Assembly (NCBI RefSeq): GCF_003013245.1 | Contig: NZ_PXYY01000015.1 | Coordinates: 1-38,049, forward strand | Length of the DNA: 38,049 nucleotides | Direction: 5' to 3' | Source of the DNA: Neisseria iguanae | GTDB taxonomy: Bacteria > Pseudomonadota > Gammaproteobacteria > Burkholderiales > Neisseriaceae | Shown: one piece after another, positions 1-7,532 of the stretch | Numbering within the stretch: the stretch's first letter is position 1 | Layout: each line of letters opens with the position of its first letter | Program-made: the position numbers and the translations under genes | The notes under the pieces: model-generated | What the model saw: the letters and a program-made list of their open reading frames with translations, nothing else | Told to the model about the DNA's origin: nothing | Databases searched by the model: none

Positions 1-224
1 ATAACGGGTTTGCCGGAGGGGTTCGGCATATCAACGGAATGGGGTCATTTTGGGCTTATGCAAAAAACAGGACGGTTAAATTTAACGGCGTATCCGGACG
101 GACATTTTATTGGCACCTGAAAGAAACAGGATTCCGCTTTAATCACAGACATGATAACCTGTATGTAATTTTATTGGAAATGTTACGGAATATGCCTTTG
201 GATTAGATTTGCTTCCTAGGCTCC
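1..224 (+). mobile_element. IS1016-like element (IS1595 family), 3' end with transposase C-terminus
   Basis: The frame starting at base 3 is open to a TAG at 204-206 and reads as the end of a DDE transposase of the IS1016 group. It has the HINGMGSFW motif (the HINGxExFW signature of ISXO2-like transposases), then HLKETGFRFNHRHDN and a LLEMLRNMPLD ending. The rest lies before the window. The bases after the stop, around 207-222, contain TTGCTTCCTAGG, which resembles the terminal repeat seen at four other IS1016-like ends in this window. The visible part has no frameshift, so it could belong to an intact copy. Seen directly: the open frame and the motif. Known: family features. Inferred: exact element boundary. 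Confidence 0.8.
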
Positions 225-283
225 AAACAAAAAGTGTATACAACGCCGGAGTTTTCCACAGTCAGGTTATTTCAGACGGCCTT

Positions 284-313
284 TTGTCGTGGCAAGTGGT
301 TTTATGCTACAAT
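284..313 (+). promoter_or_regulatory. candidate promoter of the M23 peptidase transcript
   Basis: A TTGTCG box at 284-289 and a TACAAT box at 308-313 are 18 bases apart. This resembles a sigma-70 promoter and would start the transcript near 320, giving a leader of about 200 bases before the GTG start at 525. An uptake-sequence remnant (TTCAGACGGCC) lies just upstream. No experimental support; judged from the hexamers only. Confidence 0.45.
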
Positions 314-349
314 CTAAGTCACGCGTAAAATTCAGCAAAATCAAGTGTC

Positions 350-438
350 AATCTGCCGGTTGAGGCGGATAATCCCGTATCGGAGCGGGTACTTATCCGT
401 TGAGGTTGCTTCAGCTCGTCTTAACAAAGCGGCAGATT
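350..438 (+). promoter_or_regulatory. structured RNA leader upstream of the M23 peptidase gene
   Basis: AATCTGCCG at 350-358 pairs perfectly with CGGCAGATT at 430-438. Inside, CGGATAA (366-372) pairs with TTATCCG (393-399), and CCCG (374-377) pairs with CGGG (386-389). The inner hairpin is flanked by a direct repeat GTTGAGG at 359-365 and 399-405. The stretch 406-429 between the inner hairpin and the closing stem could form a third arm, so the whole looks like a closed multi-branch RNA. It lies about 86 bases upstream of the start codon. I do not recognise it as a known riboswitch. It could be a cis-regulatory leader or a small RNA processed from the leader. Confidence 0.5.
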
Positions 439-524
439 TAAGATAAGCCAAACATCAAAAACACAGTGTTAAATATAAATCATGCGGCATAAACCGCGAT
501 AAAAATTTTAAGAAGGATTGACGA

Positions 525-1847
525 GTGTCTGAACAAACGAAAAATTCTTTTTTCAGCCGTTTTTGGCGAAACAAGTCGGCACGTTGGTCATTACTGGGCA
601 TGCTGCTACCGGTTTCGGGTGTGATGACGGCCTATGCGGTCACTGAGCCTATGCCGAAAGCAAGGGACTTTAAAGTTGAACGCGTGCTGGAAGAACTGCC
701 GGCGGTCTATGTTGAAACCGGTAATTTCCAATCAAGTTACTGGGCGCAAGAAGTAGTGCAACAAGGTGACTCACTGTCGGATGTGTTAACCCGCATGGGC
801 GTACCGCAAACCGACATCAAAGCCATTATGGCGAAAAACAATGCTTTGCGCGACATGAAAAACCTGAAGGCCAACCAATCGGTCAATATCCGTGTTGATG
901 TTGCCGGCCAAGTGACCGATGTGCAGTTTTTCATTGACGAAGAGTTGGAACGTAACTTGGTGGCCTTGGAAAAAGTCAAAGGCAAATGGCAGGCTTCCAA
1001 CGAAGAAATCGACATGAAAACCATGCCGACCCTGCGTTCGATTGCGGTTCGCAGTTCGGCAATCGGTGATATGTTGCGCGCTGAAATTCCATCGGATGTG
1101 TATATCCAATTGAAAGAAATTTTTGCCGACACAGTAGACATGCAGACCTTAAAAGAAGGTGATGTCATCCGCCTGTTGTACAACAGCATGTATTTCCGAG
1201 GCCAGCAAATGGGTGTGGGCGATATTTTAGCGGCCGAGATTGTGAAAGACGGCAAAACTTACCATGCCTATTACTACAGTCAAGGTAAAGACGACGAAGA
1301 AAGCGGCAGCTACTACGATCAAAACGGCAAATCGTTGCAACAAAAAGAAGGCTTCAATATCCAGCCTGTCAAGTACACCCGTATTTCTTCTCCTTACGGC
1401 TACCGCGTGCATCCGGTTTTGCATACCGTGCGCATGCATACCGGTATTGACTACGCCGCGCCAACCGGTACGCCGATTCGGGCTGCTGCAGACGGTATGA
1501 TTACCTTCAAAGGCTGGAAAGGCGGTTACGGCCATACCGTGATGGTGAAGCACGCCAACGGCGTGGAGACCTTGTATGGCCACATGAGTGCGTTTTCACA
1601 ATTGACCGGCAGCGTACGCGCTGGTGATATTATCGGTTATGTGGGCAGCAGCGGCCGTTCGACCGGCCCGCATTTGCACTATGAAGCGCGTGTCAACGGT
1701 CAGCCGGTAAACCCGGCCACTGTTGCCCTGCCGACGCCGAAACTGACGCCGGACAACATGAGTGCATTCCGCAATCAGCAAAAAGCTGCCAATACCACAT
1801 TGGCTGCCGTGCGTGGTTTGCCGGTATCGGTGGCGCAATTGGACTAA
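525..1847 (+). CDS. M23-family metallopeptidase with LysM-like region (murein endopeptidase, NMB0315-like)
   Basis: A 440-residue cell-envelope peptidase. A basic N-terminus (RNKSAR) and a hydrophobic segment at about residues 22-39 form a membrane anchor or signal. Residues 70-130 look like a LysM/OapA-type domain (GDSLSDVLTRMG). The C-terminal M23 domain has the zinc ligands in HTGIDYAAPTG (H305, D309) and GPHLHYEARV (H385), with YGH at 351-353. This is the layout of meningococcal NMB0315-type peptidases, which cleave peptidoglycan cross-links in the periplasm. The start is GTG at 525 because AAGAAGGA sits about 7 bases upstream and the frame before it lacks a better start. The stop codon overlaps an uptake sequence at 1847-1858. 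The gene follows a long structured leader, so it may be regulated post-transcriptionally. Confidence 0.9.
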   Translation: MSEQTKNSFFSRFWRNKSARWSLLGMLLPVSGVMTAYAVTEPMPKARDFKVERVLEELPAVYVETGNFQSSYWAQEVVQQGDSLSDVLTRMGVPQTDIKAIMAKNNALRDMKNLKANQSVNIRVDVAGQVTDVQFFIDEELERNLVALEKVKGKWQASNEEIDMKTMPTLRSIAVRSSAIGDMLRAEIPSDVYIQLKEIFADTVDMQTLKEGDVIRLLYNSMYFRGQQMGVGDILAAEIVKDGKTYHAYYYSQGKDDEESGSYYDQNGKSLQQKEGFNIQPVKYTRISSPYGYRVHPVLHTVRMHTGIDYAAPTGTPIRAAADGMITFKGWKGGYGHTVMVKHANGVETLYGHMSAFSQLTGSVRAGDIIGYVGSSGRSTGPHLHYEARVNGQPVNPATVALPTPKLTPDNMSAFRNQQKAANTTLAAVRGLPVSVAQLD

Positions 1848-1882
1848 GGCCGTCTGAAAACCTGAAAAACACACCTCTTTTA

Positions 1883-1918
1883 AAAAAAACCTTGTAAAAA
1901 CAGGATTTTTTATTTTCT
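1883..1918 (+). terminator. weak terminator-like hairpin after the M23 peptidase
   Basis: AACCTTG and CAGGATT form an imperfect stem around a poly-A loop, followed by a run of six T. It follows the uptake sequence that overlaps the stop codon. The stem contains a mismatch, so the call is tentative. Confidence 0.35.
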
Positions 1919-2076
1919 TTTCAGATGACCTTGGGCTTGGTTTTGCGGCACAACAGATGCGCAGTGATGAAAAATCCGTTATAATTCAAATTCATGGCTT
2001 CGTGGTATAAAGCGTTTCGCGAACGCAACAATTAGGCGGTTTTATCCTTTGAAATAGCGTTTTTTGAGAAAGTGGC

Positions 2077-2106
2077 TTGAACAAACGCTGCTTTTCATGG
2101 TATAAA
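2077..2106 (+). promoter_or_regulatory. promoter of rpmB-rpmG
   Basis: TTGAAC at 2077-2082 and TATAAA at 2101-2106 are separated by 18 bases, 37 bases before the rpmB start. A second TATAAT-like box at about 1979-1984 has no good -35 partner. This is the best candidate for the ribosomal protein promoter. Confidence 0.55.
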
Positions 2107-2142
2107 TAACGTTTTACTATTTTATAAGTTTGGAGACTGACC

Positions 2143-2376
2143 ATGGCACGAGTTTGCAAAGTGACCGGTAAGCGCCCGATATCTGGCAATAACGTATCAC
2201 ACGCCAACAACAAAACCAAACGTCGTTTTTTGCCTAACTTGCAATCACGCCGTTTTTGGGTAGAAAGTGAAAACCGCTGGGTTCGCTTGCGCGTTTCTAA
2301 CGCTGCATTGCGCACCATTGATAAAGTAGGCATTGATGTCGTATTGGCTGATTTGCGTGCCCGCGGCGAAGCTTAA
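2143..2376 (+). CDS. rpmB: 50S ribosomal protein L28
   Basis: A 77-residue basic protein starting [12 protein letters not shown], the near-invariant opening of bacterial L28, with the [18 protein letters not shown] core and the LRARGEA tail. It is a structural protein of the large ribosomal subunit and binds 23S rRNA. Length and sequence are full family length. The ATG is preceded by GGAGACTGACC, a good ribosome-binding site. It is followed after 32 bases by rpmG, the usual rpmB-rpmG operon of proteobacteria, and the pair shares one promoter and one terminator. Confidence 0.97.
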   Translation: MARVCKVTGKRPISGNNVSHANNKTKRRFLPNLQSRRFWVESENRWVRLRVSNAALRTIDKVGIDVVLADLRARGEA

Positions 2377-2408
2377 TTAACGAACGCTTATAATTAAGGA
2401 TTACTGCA

Positions 2409-2564
2409 ATGCGCGATAAAATCAAATTGGAATCTAGTGCCGGTACTGGCCATTTTTACACCACGACCAAAAACAAACGCACTATGCCCGGCAAACTGGA
2501 AATTAAAAAATTTGACCCGGTAGCCCGTAAACACGTTATCTACAAAGAAACCAAATTAAAATGA
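2409..2564 (+). CDS. rpmG: 50S ribosomal protein L33
   Basis: A 51-residue protein starting [17 protein letters not shown] and ending VIYKETKLK, the complete L33 of the zinc-free type (no CxxC pairs). It is a component of the large ribosomal subunit. TAAGGATTACTGCA just upstream supplies a ribosome-binding site. It is the second gene of the rpmB-rpmG operon and is followed within 25 bases by a strong terminator. The lack of the cysteine pairs means it is the form that works without zinc. Confidence 0.96.
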   Translation: MRDKIKLESSAGTGHFYTTTKNKRTMPGKLEIKKFDPVARKHVIYKETKLK

Positions 2565-2585
2565 TTGAGTTTGCTGTAGAAAATA

Positions 2586-2617
2586 AAACCCTTGTTTCAA
2601 AACAAGGGTTTTTTTAT
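2586..2617 (+). terminator. Rho-independent terminator of rpmB-rpmG
   Basis: AAACCCTTGTT pairs with AACAAGGGTTT around a short loop, and is followed by seven T residues. It is a classic intrinsic terminator directly after rpmG. Confidence 0.85.
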
Positions 2618-2726
2618 CTTTAAAATTAAGTTTTCATACCGTTAGAACTGCTTAAATCCTTTACAAAGATTTGAGCGGTTTTTCAAAGGCCTCAGGTTTC
2701 TGATGAAAGAATGGCTTGCACCCGGA

Positions 2727-3830
2727 TCAAGAATAATGGCCGGCGCCTAAGATGCATGGTTTGTGTGCGCCGGTGGCGTGGTGCGGATTGCTTGGTAGCC
2801 GGTTGATCCAGCAGGCTGCGAGCCAACCGAAGGCGGCGGCTTCGACCCATTGCGGGTCAAGGTTGAGCTTGGCTGTGCTGCTCAGGGCAATATTTTTACG
2901 GGCGGTTAGGGTTTCAAGTGCATCCATCAAGGCTTGGTTTTTTACACCGCCGCCGCAAACGTAAATATTACCGACATCGGGCGCGGCTTGGCGGATGGCG
3001 GTAAATATTGTGCAGGCGGTGTATTGGAGCAAAGTTTGCAACACGTCTTCCGGCTGCTCGCCGCCTTTCAGACGGTCTCGCAGCCACTTCAGCGAAAATA
3101 ATTCGCGGCCGGTACTTTTGGGATAAGGTTGTGAAAAATAAGGATGGTCGAGCAGGGCAGTAAGCAATTCAGGCAATAATTTGCCTTGTGCTGCTTTTTC
3201 GCCGTTGCGGTCGTAAGGAAGCTGCCAGATGTGTTGCATCCATGCATCCATCAACATATTGCCGGGGCCGGTGTCGAAGCCGAAAGCCGGAGTGTCGGGC
3301 GGCAGAATGCTGATGTTGGAGATGCCGCCGATGTTCAATACCACGCGGGTTTCTTTCGGATGATGAAAAAGCGCATGATGAAAGGCAGGTACCAATGGAG
3401 CGCCTTGGCCGCCGGCAGCCAAGTCGCGGCTGCGGAAATCGCCGATGGTGAAAATGCCGGTCAGTTCGGCCAAGAGCGGCAAATCGGCTAGCTGGATGCT
3501 GTAACCGTTTTCCGGCGAATGGCGTACGGTTTGACCGTGGCAGCCGATGGCGGTGATGTCGTCAGGAGTGAGGTTTTGCCGGTGCAGAAGTTGGCCGACC
3601 GTGTCGGCATACAGGCGGCTGAGGGTTTGCGAGAGTATGAAGCTGCGGTGTAATTCGTTGTTCCCCGTGTTTTGCAGTGCCAATAACGCTTGCCGCAGGC
3701 CGTCTGAAAATGGGGTGAAACAGTGGGCAACGGCGGCTTGCCAGTTTGTGCCCCGCATGCGGATTAAGACGGCATCCGCACCGTCCATACTGGTGCCGGA
3801 CATGATGCCGATATAGTATTGGCTGCTCAT
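2727..3830 (-). CDS. anmK: anhydro-N-acetylmuramic acid kinase
   Basis: A 367-residue enzyme that phosphorylates 1,6-anhydro-MurNAc while opening the anhydro ring, recycling cell-wall sugar released by lytic transglycosylases. It acts in the cytoplasm. The ATP-binding motif GIMSGTSMDGADAVL is at residues 8-22. The internal motifs AIGCHGQTVRH, the VVLNIGGISNIS stretch and FGFDTGPGNMLMDAW are all family signatures. Length is normal for AnmK. The ATG at 3830 gives MSSQYYIGIMSG, the expected opening. It is convergent with rpmB-rpmG and divergent from the phosphate transporter, so it is probably a single-gene unit. An uptake sequence lies inside the coding region near 3698-3709. Confidence 0.95.
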   Translation of the reverse strand: MSSQYYIGIMSGTSMDGADAVLIRMRGTNWQAAVAHCFTPFSDGLRQALLALQNTGNNELHRSFILSQTLSRLYADTVGQLLHRQNLTPDDITAIGCHGQTVRHSPENGYSIQLADLPLLAELTGIFTIGDFRSRDLAAGGQGAPLVPAFHHALFHHPKETRVVLNIGGISNISILPPDTPAFGFDTGPGNMLMDAWMQHIWQLPYDRNGEKAAQGKLLPELLTALLDHPYFSQPYPKSTGRELFSLKWLRDRLKGGEQPEDVLQTLLQYTACTIFTAIRQAAPDVGNIYVCGGGVKNQALMDALETLTARKNIALSSTAKLNLDPQWVEAAAFGWLAACWINRLPSNPHHATGAHKPCILGAGHYS

Positions 3831-3940
3831 GGGAATTCTGTTAAAAAACGATTATTCTAACGCGATTTGGCTGAGTTGGCTGGTTTCATGGAAATTTAAC
3901 GGATAAACGGAAATAAATCTGCAACAATTTCGGCAAAACA

Positions 3941-3974
3941 GTTACAATGAAAGTTTATGTTACAATATTGTAAC
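3941..3974. promoter_or_regulatory. candidate operator: perfect 16-bp palindrome plus extra half-site before the phosphate transporter
   Basis: GTTACAATATTGTAAC at 3959-3974 is a perfect palindrome. A third copy of the half-site GTTACAAT lies at 3941-3948, exactly 18 bases upstream of the first palindrome arm. The site lies 54 bases before the pit start codon, between divergent anmK and pit. It looks like a dimeric regulator site with an auxiliary half-site. TGTAA occurs in the published MisR consensus of meningococcus, but the regulator is not known from this sequence. Confidence 0.45.
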
Positions 3975-4027
3975 CATAGTGTAATACTTAGCAGGCTCGT
4001 TTCCAACTGTTTTAAAGGAATCCATCC

Positions 4028-5602
4028 ATGGGTCAGGCCCAACCGAGTGCTAACTTAAAGCTGATTAATGCCTTCTTTGCCGCTATGCTTGTGGGCATGG
4101 TCGGCTATTTTATTTATTGGGGGTTGGGTTATACGCATCATAACCATACCGCGCTGTTCCTGTTGGCAACGATTTTCGGTGTGTTTATGGCGTTTAATGT
4201 CGGCGGCAACGATATCGCCAATTCGTTCGGTACCAGTGTCGGTTCGGGTACGTTGACCATTCCGCAAGCCTTGCTGATTGCAGCGGTGTTTGAAGTTAGC
4301 GGTGCGGTCATTGCCGGTGGCGAGGTGACCGACACCATCCGTAAAGGCATTGTCGATTTGGGCGGAATGAGCCTCGAGCCCATGCAGTTTGTCTATATTA
4401 TGATGTCTGCTTTGCTGGCGGCGGCATTATGGCTGTTGTTTGCTTCGCGCAAAGGTCTGCCGGTATCGACCACGCACGCGATTATCGGCGGTATTGTCGG
4501 CAGTTCGCTGTGTTTGGCCTTTATGTCGCATGTCGATGCCGGTGCTTTGATTCACTGGAACAAACTCGGCGAGATTGCACTTTCGTGGGTATTGTCGCCG
4601 GTGCTGGGTGCTTTGGTGTCTTATGCCGTGTTCTCACAAATCAAAAAATACGTGTTGGATTATAATGCTTGGGCAGACGACACACTCAAAGCCATTAAGC
4701 AGGAAAAGAAAGCCTATAAAGAGCAATACCGCCTGTTTTTTGAAACCTTAGACGAAGCAGGAAAAGTCGATTACGCCACCAAAATCGCCCATGATGCGGA
4801 AATTTACAACGAACCTGAATTCGACCCGGCGGAATTACAATCGGATTATTACCGCGGCCTGTATGAAATCGACAACCGCAAAAACAGCGTCGATTCCTAT
4901 AAAGCCCTGCATTCGTGGGTGCCGCTGATTGCTTCCGTCGGCGGTATGATGATTGCGGCCATGCTGATTTTTAAGGGTTTGAAAAACCTGCACTTGGGTA
5001 TGAGCAACGTCAATAGTTTTCTGACCATTTTTATGATTGGTGCGGTTATTTGGATGGGTACGTTTGTGTTTGCCAAGAGTTTGAAACGAAAAGACTTGGG
5101 TAAATCTACCTTCCAAATGTTTTCCTGGATGCAGGTTTTTACCGCTTGCGGTTTCGCTTTCAGCCACGGTGCGAATGACATTGCCAACGCCATCGGCCCG
5201 TTTGCTGCGATTATGGACGTGTTGCGCACCGGTGATATTAATACACAAAACCCGGTGCCGCCGATTGCCATGCTCACTTTCGGTATCGCTCTGATTGTCG
5301 GCTTGTGGTTTGTCGGTAAAGAAGTCATTAAAACTGTCGGCACCAGCTTGGCCGAAATGCATCCGGCTTCTGGTTTTACGGCAGAATTATCGGCGGCTTC
5401 GGTGGTAATGGCAGCTTCATTAATGGGCTTGCCGGTATCGAGTACGCACATTTTGGTCGGCGCGGTATTGGGTATCGGCTTAGTAAACCGTAATGCCAAC
5501 TGGGCACTGATGAAACCAATCGGTTTGGCTTGGGTGATTACCTTACCGGCTGCAGCCGCATTGTCGGTGATGTGTTATCTGATTTTACAAGCGGTATTTT
5601 AA
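4028..5602 (+). CDS. pit: inorganic phosphate transporter, PiT family
   Basis: A 524-residue inner-membrane protein of the PiT/Pho-4 family, which imports phosphate (often as a metal-phosphate) using the cation gradient. The two family repeats are visible: FNVGGNDIANSFGTSVGSG near residue 56 and FSHGANDIANAIGPF near residue 378, each followed by a GLPVSTTHAI or GLPVSSTHIL motif. Between them is a hydrophilic loop at about residues 208-290, which is common in this family. AAAGGAATCCATCC before the ATG gives the ribosome-binding site. The gene stands alone with a palindromic site upstream and a strong terminator downstream. Related PiT proteins also carry other divalent metals or sulfate, so the substrate is by homology. 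Confidence 0.9.
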   Translation: MGQAQPSANLKLINAFFAAMLVGMVGYFIYWGLGYTHHNHTALFLLATIFGVFMAFNVGGNDIANSFGTSVGSGTLTIPQALLIAAVFEVSGAVIAGGEVTDTIRKGIVDLGGMSLEPMQFVYIMMSALLAAALWLLFASRKGLPVSTTHAIIGGIVGSSLCLAFMSHVDAGALIHWNKLGEIALSWVLSPVLGALVSYAVFSQIKKYVLDYNAWADDTLKAIKQEKKAYKEQYRLFFETLDEAGKVDYATKIAHDAEIYNEPEFDPAELQSDYYRGLYEIDNRKNSVDSYKALHSWVPLIASVGGMMIAAMLIFKGLKNLHLGMSNVNSFLTIFMIGAVIWMGTFVFAKSLKRKDLGKSTFQMFSWMQVFTACGFAFSHGANDIANAIGPFAAIMDVLRTGDINTQNPVPPIAMLTFGIALIVGLWFVGKEVIKTVGTSLAEMHPASGFTAELSAASVVMAASLMGLPVSSTHILVGAVLGIGLVNRNANWALMKPIGLAWVITLPAAAALSVMCYLILQAVF

Positions 5603-5614
5603 AATAAAATGAAT

Positions 5615-5652
5615 AAAGGCCGGCCGAACAAAAGTATTCGGCCGGCCTTTTC
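5615..5652 (+). terminator. strong Rho-independent terminator after pit
   Basis: AAGGCCGGCCGAA pairs with TTCGGCCGGCCTT around a loop of eight bases and is followed by TTTT. The stem is perfect over 13 bp. This terminator is not built from uptake sequences, unlike most in this window. Confidence 0.85.
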
Positions 5653-5690
5653 GTTTAAATTCGATACCGGTTATGTTCATCGGAATATCC

Positions 5691-5720
5691 AGGCCGTCTG
5701 AAAATTTTTCAGACAGCCTG
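5691..5720 (-). terminator. inverted uptake-sequence pair at the end of the PHP phosphatase gene
   Basis: AGGCCGTCTGAAAA faces TTTTCAGACAGCCTG. The stem includes the stop codon of the minus-strand gene ending at 5709. One arm is the CTGTCTGAA variant, so there is one G-T mismatch. Confidence 0.6.
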
Positions 5721-6551
5721 ATTTTTAAAACGCTGCCAAACCGGCCGACAGTTTGCCGGTAATTCGGGACAGGCGCCAAGTATGCCGCCGGAGAAATCGT
5801 TCAAGCGGTGGAAGTCGCTGCCGGCGCTTGCCAGCAGACCGTGGCGTTCAGCCAAGAAGGCGTAGTTCAGACGGTCGTTTTTGCTGCAATTGCCACTGTG
5901 CACCTCTATCCCTGCGCCGCCGAGCGATTTGAATTCGTCAAATAAATTACGTTTGGCTGTAGCCGACAAATCGTAGCACATAGGATGTGCAATCACCGCC
6001 ATACCGCCCGCGCCGTTAATAGCGGCCACGCATTCGCCTAAATCTGCCCATTCGTGCTTGACCGAACAAGTTTTGCCGTCGCCCAAATATTTGCTAAACG
6101 CCTGCTGTTTGTTGCGTACATGCCTTTCGTTAATGAGGAATTCGGCGATATGGGTGCGGCTGGCCATTTCCGGATTGGTCACTAAGGCCATTGCGCCTTC
6201 AAATGCGCCGTGAATGCCTTTTTTCGCCAGCTTCTCCGCAATCGCCTGCAAACGTTTCAGACGGCCTTGGCGCACGGTGGCCAATAAGTTTTGCAGCGTT
6301 TCATTTTGTTCGTCAAAATCCAAGCCGACAATGTGAATCGTGCGGCCGCGCCATGTTACCGAAACTTCCACGCCGTTGATGAAACGCAAACCGAGCGCAT
6401 CCGCTTCGGCACGCGCTTCGGCCAAGCCGCCGGTGTGGTCGTGGTCAGTCAGTGACAGCATCATGCAGCCGTTGGTATAGGCAAGGCGCACCACTTCGGG
6501 AGGCGTTAAGCGGCCGTCTGAAACGGTGGAATGGCAGTGAAGGTCTATCAT
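5709..6551 (-). CDS. rnm: PHP-domain phosphoesterase, Rnm/YciV (TrpH) type
   Basis: A 280-residue metal-dependent phosphoesterase. The PHP-domain motifs are clear: MIDLHCHSTVSDG at the N-terminus (HxH and D), SLTDHDHTGG (DHDH), GVEVS, VIAHPM and a GSDFHR near the C-terminus. In E. coli YciV (RNase AM) and in 3',5'-nucleotide bisphosphatases of this fold, the enzyme removes nucleotides from RNA 5' ends or cleaves pAp. Length is as expected. The ATG at 6551 begins directly with the catalytic motif, as in homologues. An uptake sequence lies within its first 40 bases of coding sequence (6513-6524). The C-terminus ends inside an inverted uptake-sequence terminator. The exact substrate is inferred. 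Confidence 0.88.
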   Translation of the reverse strand: MIDLHCHSTVSDGRLTPPEVVRLAYTNGCMMLSLTDHDHTGGLAEARAEADALGLRFINGVEVSVTWRGRTIHIVGLDFDEQNETLQNLLATVRQGRLKRLQAIAEKLAKKGIHGAFEGAMALVTNPEMASRTHIAEFLINERHVRNKQQAFSKYLGDGKTCSVKHEWADLGECVAAINGAGGMAVIAHPMCYDLSATAKRNLFDEFKSLGGAGIEVHSGNCSKNDRLNYAFLAERHGLLASAGSDFHRLNDFSGGILGACPELPANCRPVWQRFKNQAV

Positions 6552-6582
6552 AGTGTGTGTTTGATGTTGGGAAAAGAGAAAC

Positions 6583-6615
6583 TTTCAGACGGTCTGTCAT
6601 CAGGCCGTCTGAAAA
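6583..6615 (-). terminator. inverted uptake-sequence hairpin
   Basis: TTTCAGACGG faces CCGTCTGAAA across a 13-base loop. It lies just after the stop of the small minus-strand gene at 6627 and before the PHP gene, so it probably ends that two-gene transcript. Confidence 0.6.
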
Positions 6616-6626
6616 AAAGAATAAGC

Positions 6627-6827
6627 TTATGTGCCTTCTGACAAATCCAAGCTTTGCAGCTTTTTCTGCTGCGCATCGTAGCGCGCTTTTTCGTCCCAAT
6701 AAATGGTTTGGATACACGCATCGCCGCAATCGCTGCCGCAGCATTCCCAGCTTTCGGAGCACACGGGTTTATCAAGCAGCGGCTCGCCCAACAAGGCTTC
6801 GGTTTTAGTCTTCTGGGTCGTATCCAT
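6627..6827 (-). CDS. small oxidoreductase-like domain protein (cysteine cluster)
   Basis: A 66-residue protein starting MDTTQKTKTEALLG. The core CSESWECCGSDCGDACIQTIYWDE matches the Oxidored-like N-terminal domain (PF09791 type), with a tight cluster of five to six cysteines that may bind a metal or an Fe-S centre. Function is unknown in bacteria. The start chosen at 6827 removes a 12-residue N-terminal extension that has no family resemblance; it overlaps the end of the S4-domain gene by 23 bases, which suggests translational coupling. It is likely in one operon with that gene. A proline/cysteine-rich small protein of this size next to an S4 protein is a common neisserial arrangement as far as I recall, but I could not verify this. 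Confidence 0.7.
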   Translation of the reverse strand: MDTTQKTKTEALLGEPLLDKPVCSESWECCGSDCGDACIQTIYWDEKARYDAQQKKLQSLDLSEGT

Positions 6828-7038
6828 TAGCAATACCCAATACCGCACCGTTAAACTCAATCACTTCGCCGCCGCGGATTTTGGCGGTTTTGCGGGTTTC
6901 TACTTCTCCATTGCGCAACACCGCACCTTCGGCTATAAATACTTTCGCCCGGCCGCCGCTTTCGGCCAGTCCGGCCAGCTTGAGCAGGTCGCATAAGGCG
7001 ATGTATTCGTTGTCTTCAAGATAGACGGTGGCTTCCAT
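6805..7038 (-). CDS. RNA-binding S4-domain protein (YbcJ-like)
   Basis: A 77-residue single-domain protein. The sequence LAGLAESGGRAKVFIAEG followed by VLRNGEVETRKTAKIRGGEVIEF is the S4 RNA-binding fold as found in E. coli YbcJ and in RlbA-type proteins. The pattern is SGGxAKxxIxxGxVxVNGExExRKxxKLxxGD. It probably binds structured rRNA or tRNA, but no specific target is known. ATG at 7038 is preceded by ATTCAATCTGGGAAATCGAC, a modest ribosome-binding site. It overlaps the next gene on the same strand. Confidence 0.85.
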   Translation of the reverse strand: MEATVYLEDNEYIALCDLLKLAGLAESGGRAKVFIAEGAVLRNGEVETRKTAKIRGGEVIEFNGAVLGIANGYDPED

Positions 7039-7077
7039 GTCGATTTCCCAGATTGAATGTGTTTCGTTTATTGTATC

Positions 7078-7110
7078 ACAGGCCGTCTGAAAAGCTTTCA
7101 GACGGCCTGT
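7078..7110. terminator. perfect inverted uptake-sequence palindrome
   Basis: ACAGGCCGTCTGAAAAG faces CTTTCAGACGGCCTGT with an almost zero-length loop (AGCT centre). It lies upstream of the S4 gene and can only end transcription coming from elsewhere, or act simply as uptake sequence. Confidence 0.5.
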
Positions 7111-7243
7111 GACCTTTGCAGAACCCTAGATTTGAGGGAGGTTAAAGCGGCAGAGAAAGTGCAGGCATATCATTAAGATAGACAGGCTTTCGGATAGCGT
7201 ATAGCTGTTTTACTAAATAATTAAGCACGGAAATATCCAAATG

Positions 7244-7347
7244 TCGTCATTCTTACGCAGGCGGGAATCCAGTCCTACTGGTACAGGAACTTGTAAAAAA
7301 TTACTGAAAATCAACGTTCCGGATTCCCGCCTGCGTAGGAATGACGA
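7244..7347. repeat. dRS3-type inverted repeats flanking an RS unit (neisserial intergenic mosaic element)
   Basis: ATTCTTACGCAGGCGGGAAT at 7249-7268 and ATTCCCGCCTGCGTAGGAAT at 7323-7342 are inverted copies of a 20-bp dRS3-like repeat (ATTCCC-N8-GGGAAT family), each with one degenerate arm. They bracket about 54 bases of unique RS-type sequence. The outer bases (TCGTC / GACGA) extend the inverted repeat to 27 bp. Such elements are typical of Neisseria intergenic regions and are targets for phage integration and recombination. An ATGCCGTCTGAA uptake sequence lies close by at 7357-7368 on the minus strand. Confidence 0.75.
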
Positions 7348-7463
7348 ATTTCAGGTTTCAGACGGCATGAAAAAAATTTGTACTCATTTTTAAGTTAAAC
7401 GACTATATAACCTATATAACGAAGGAATGTGCCAAAAATAGGGATTTTGTAAAAGTTTCGTCC

Positions 7464-7492
7464 TTGACAATTGTAGTTCGTCATATTATATT
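7464..7492 (+). promoter_or_regulatory. strong sigma-70 promoter of the rhodanese/ArsR module
   Basis: TTGACA at 7464-7469, a 17-base spacer and TATATT at 7487-7492. This is the best consensus promoter in the window and lies 41 bases before the first gene. The AT-rich sequence around it (7430-7530) could hold the operator for the ArsR-type regulator encoded downstream. Confidence 0.7.
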
Positions 7493-7532
7493 TTTAACAC
7501 ATTTGAAAAATTTAATATAAAAGGAGTGAAAT

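Noticed and set aside
350-438. Known riboswitch class for the M23 leader
   Set aside because: The conserved cores of thiamine, glycine, cobalamin, SAM and c-di-GMP riboswitches are not recognisable; reported only as an unidentified structure.
1992-2333. Minus-strand open frame across rpmB
   Set aside because: It overlaps rpmB completely and has no family resemblance or ribosome-binding site; a shadow of L28 coding.
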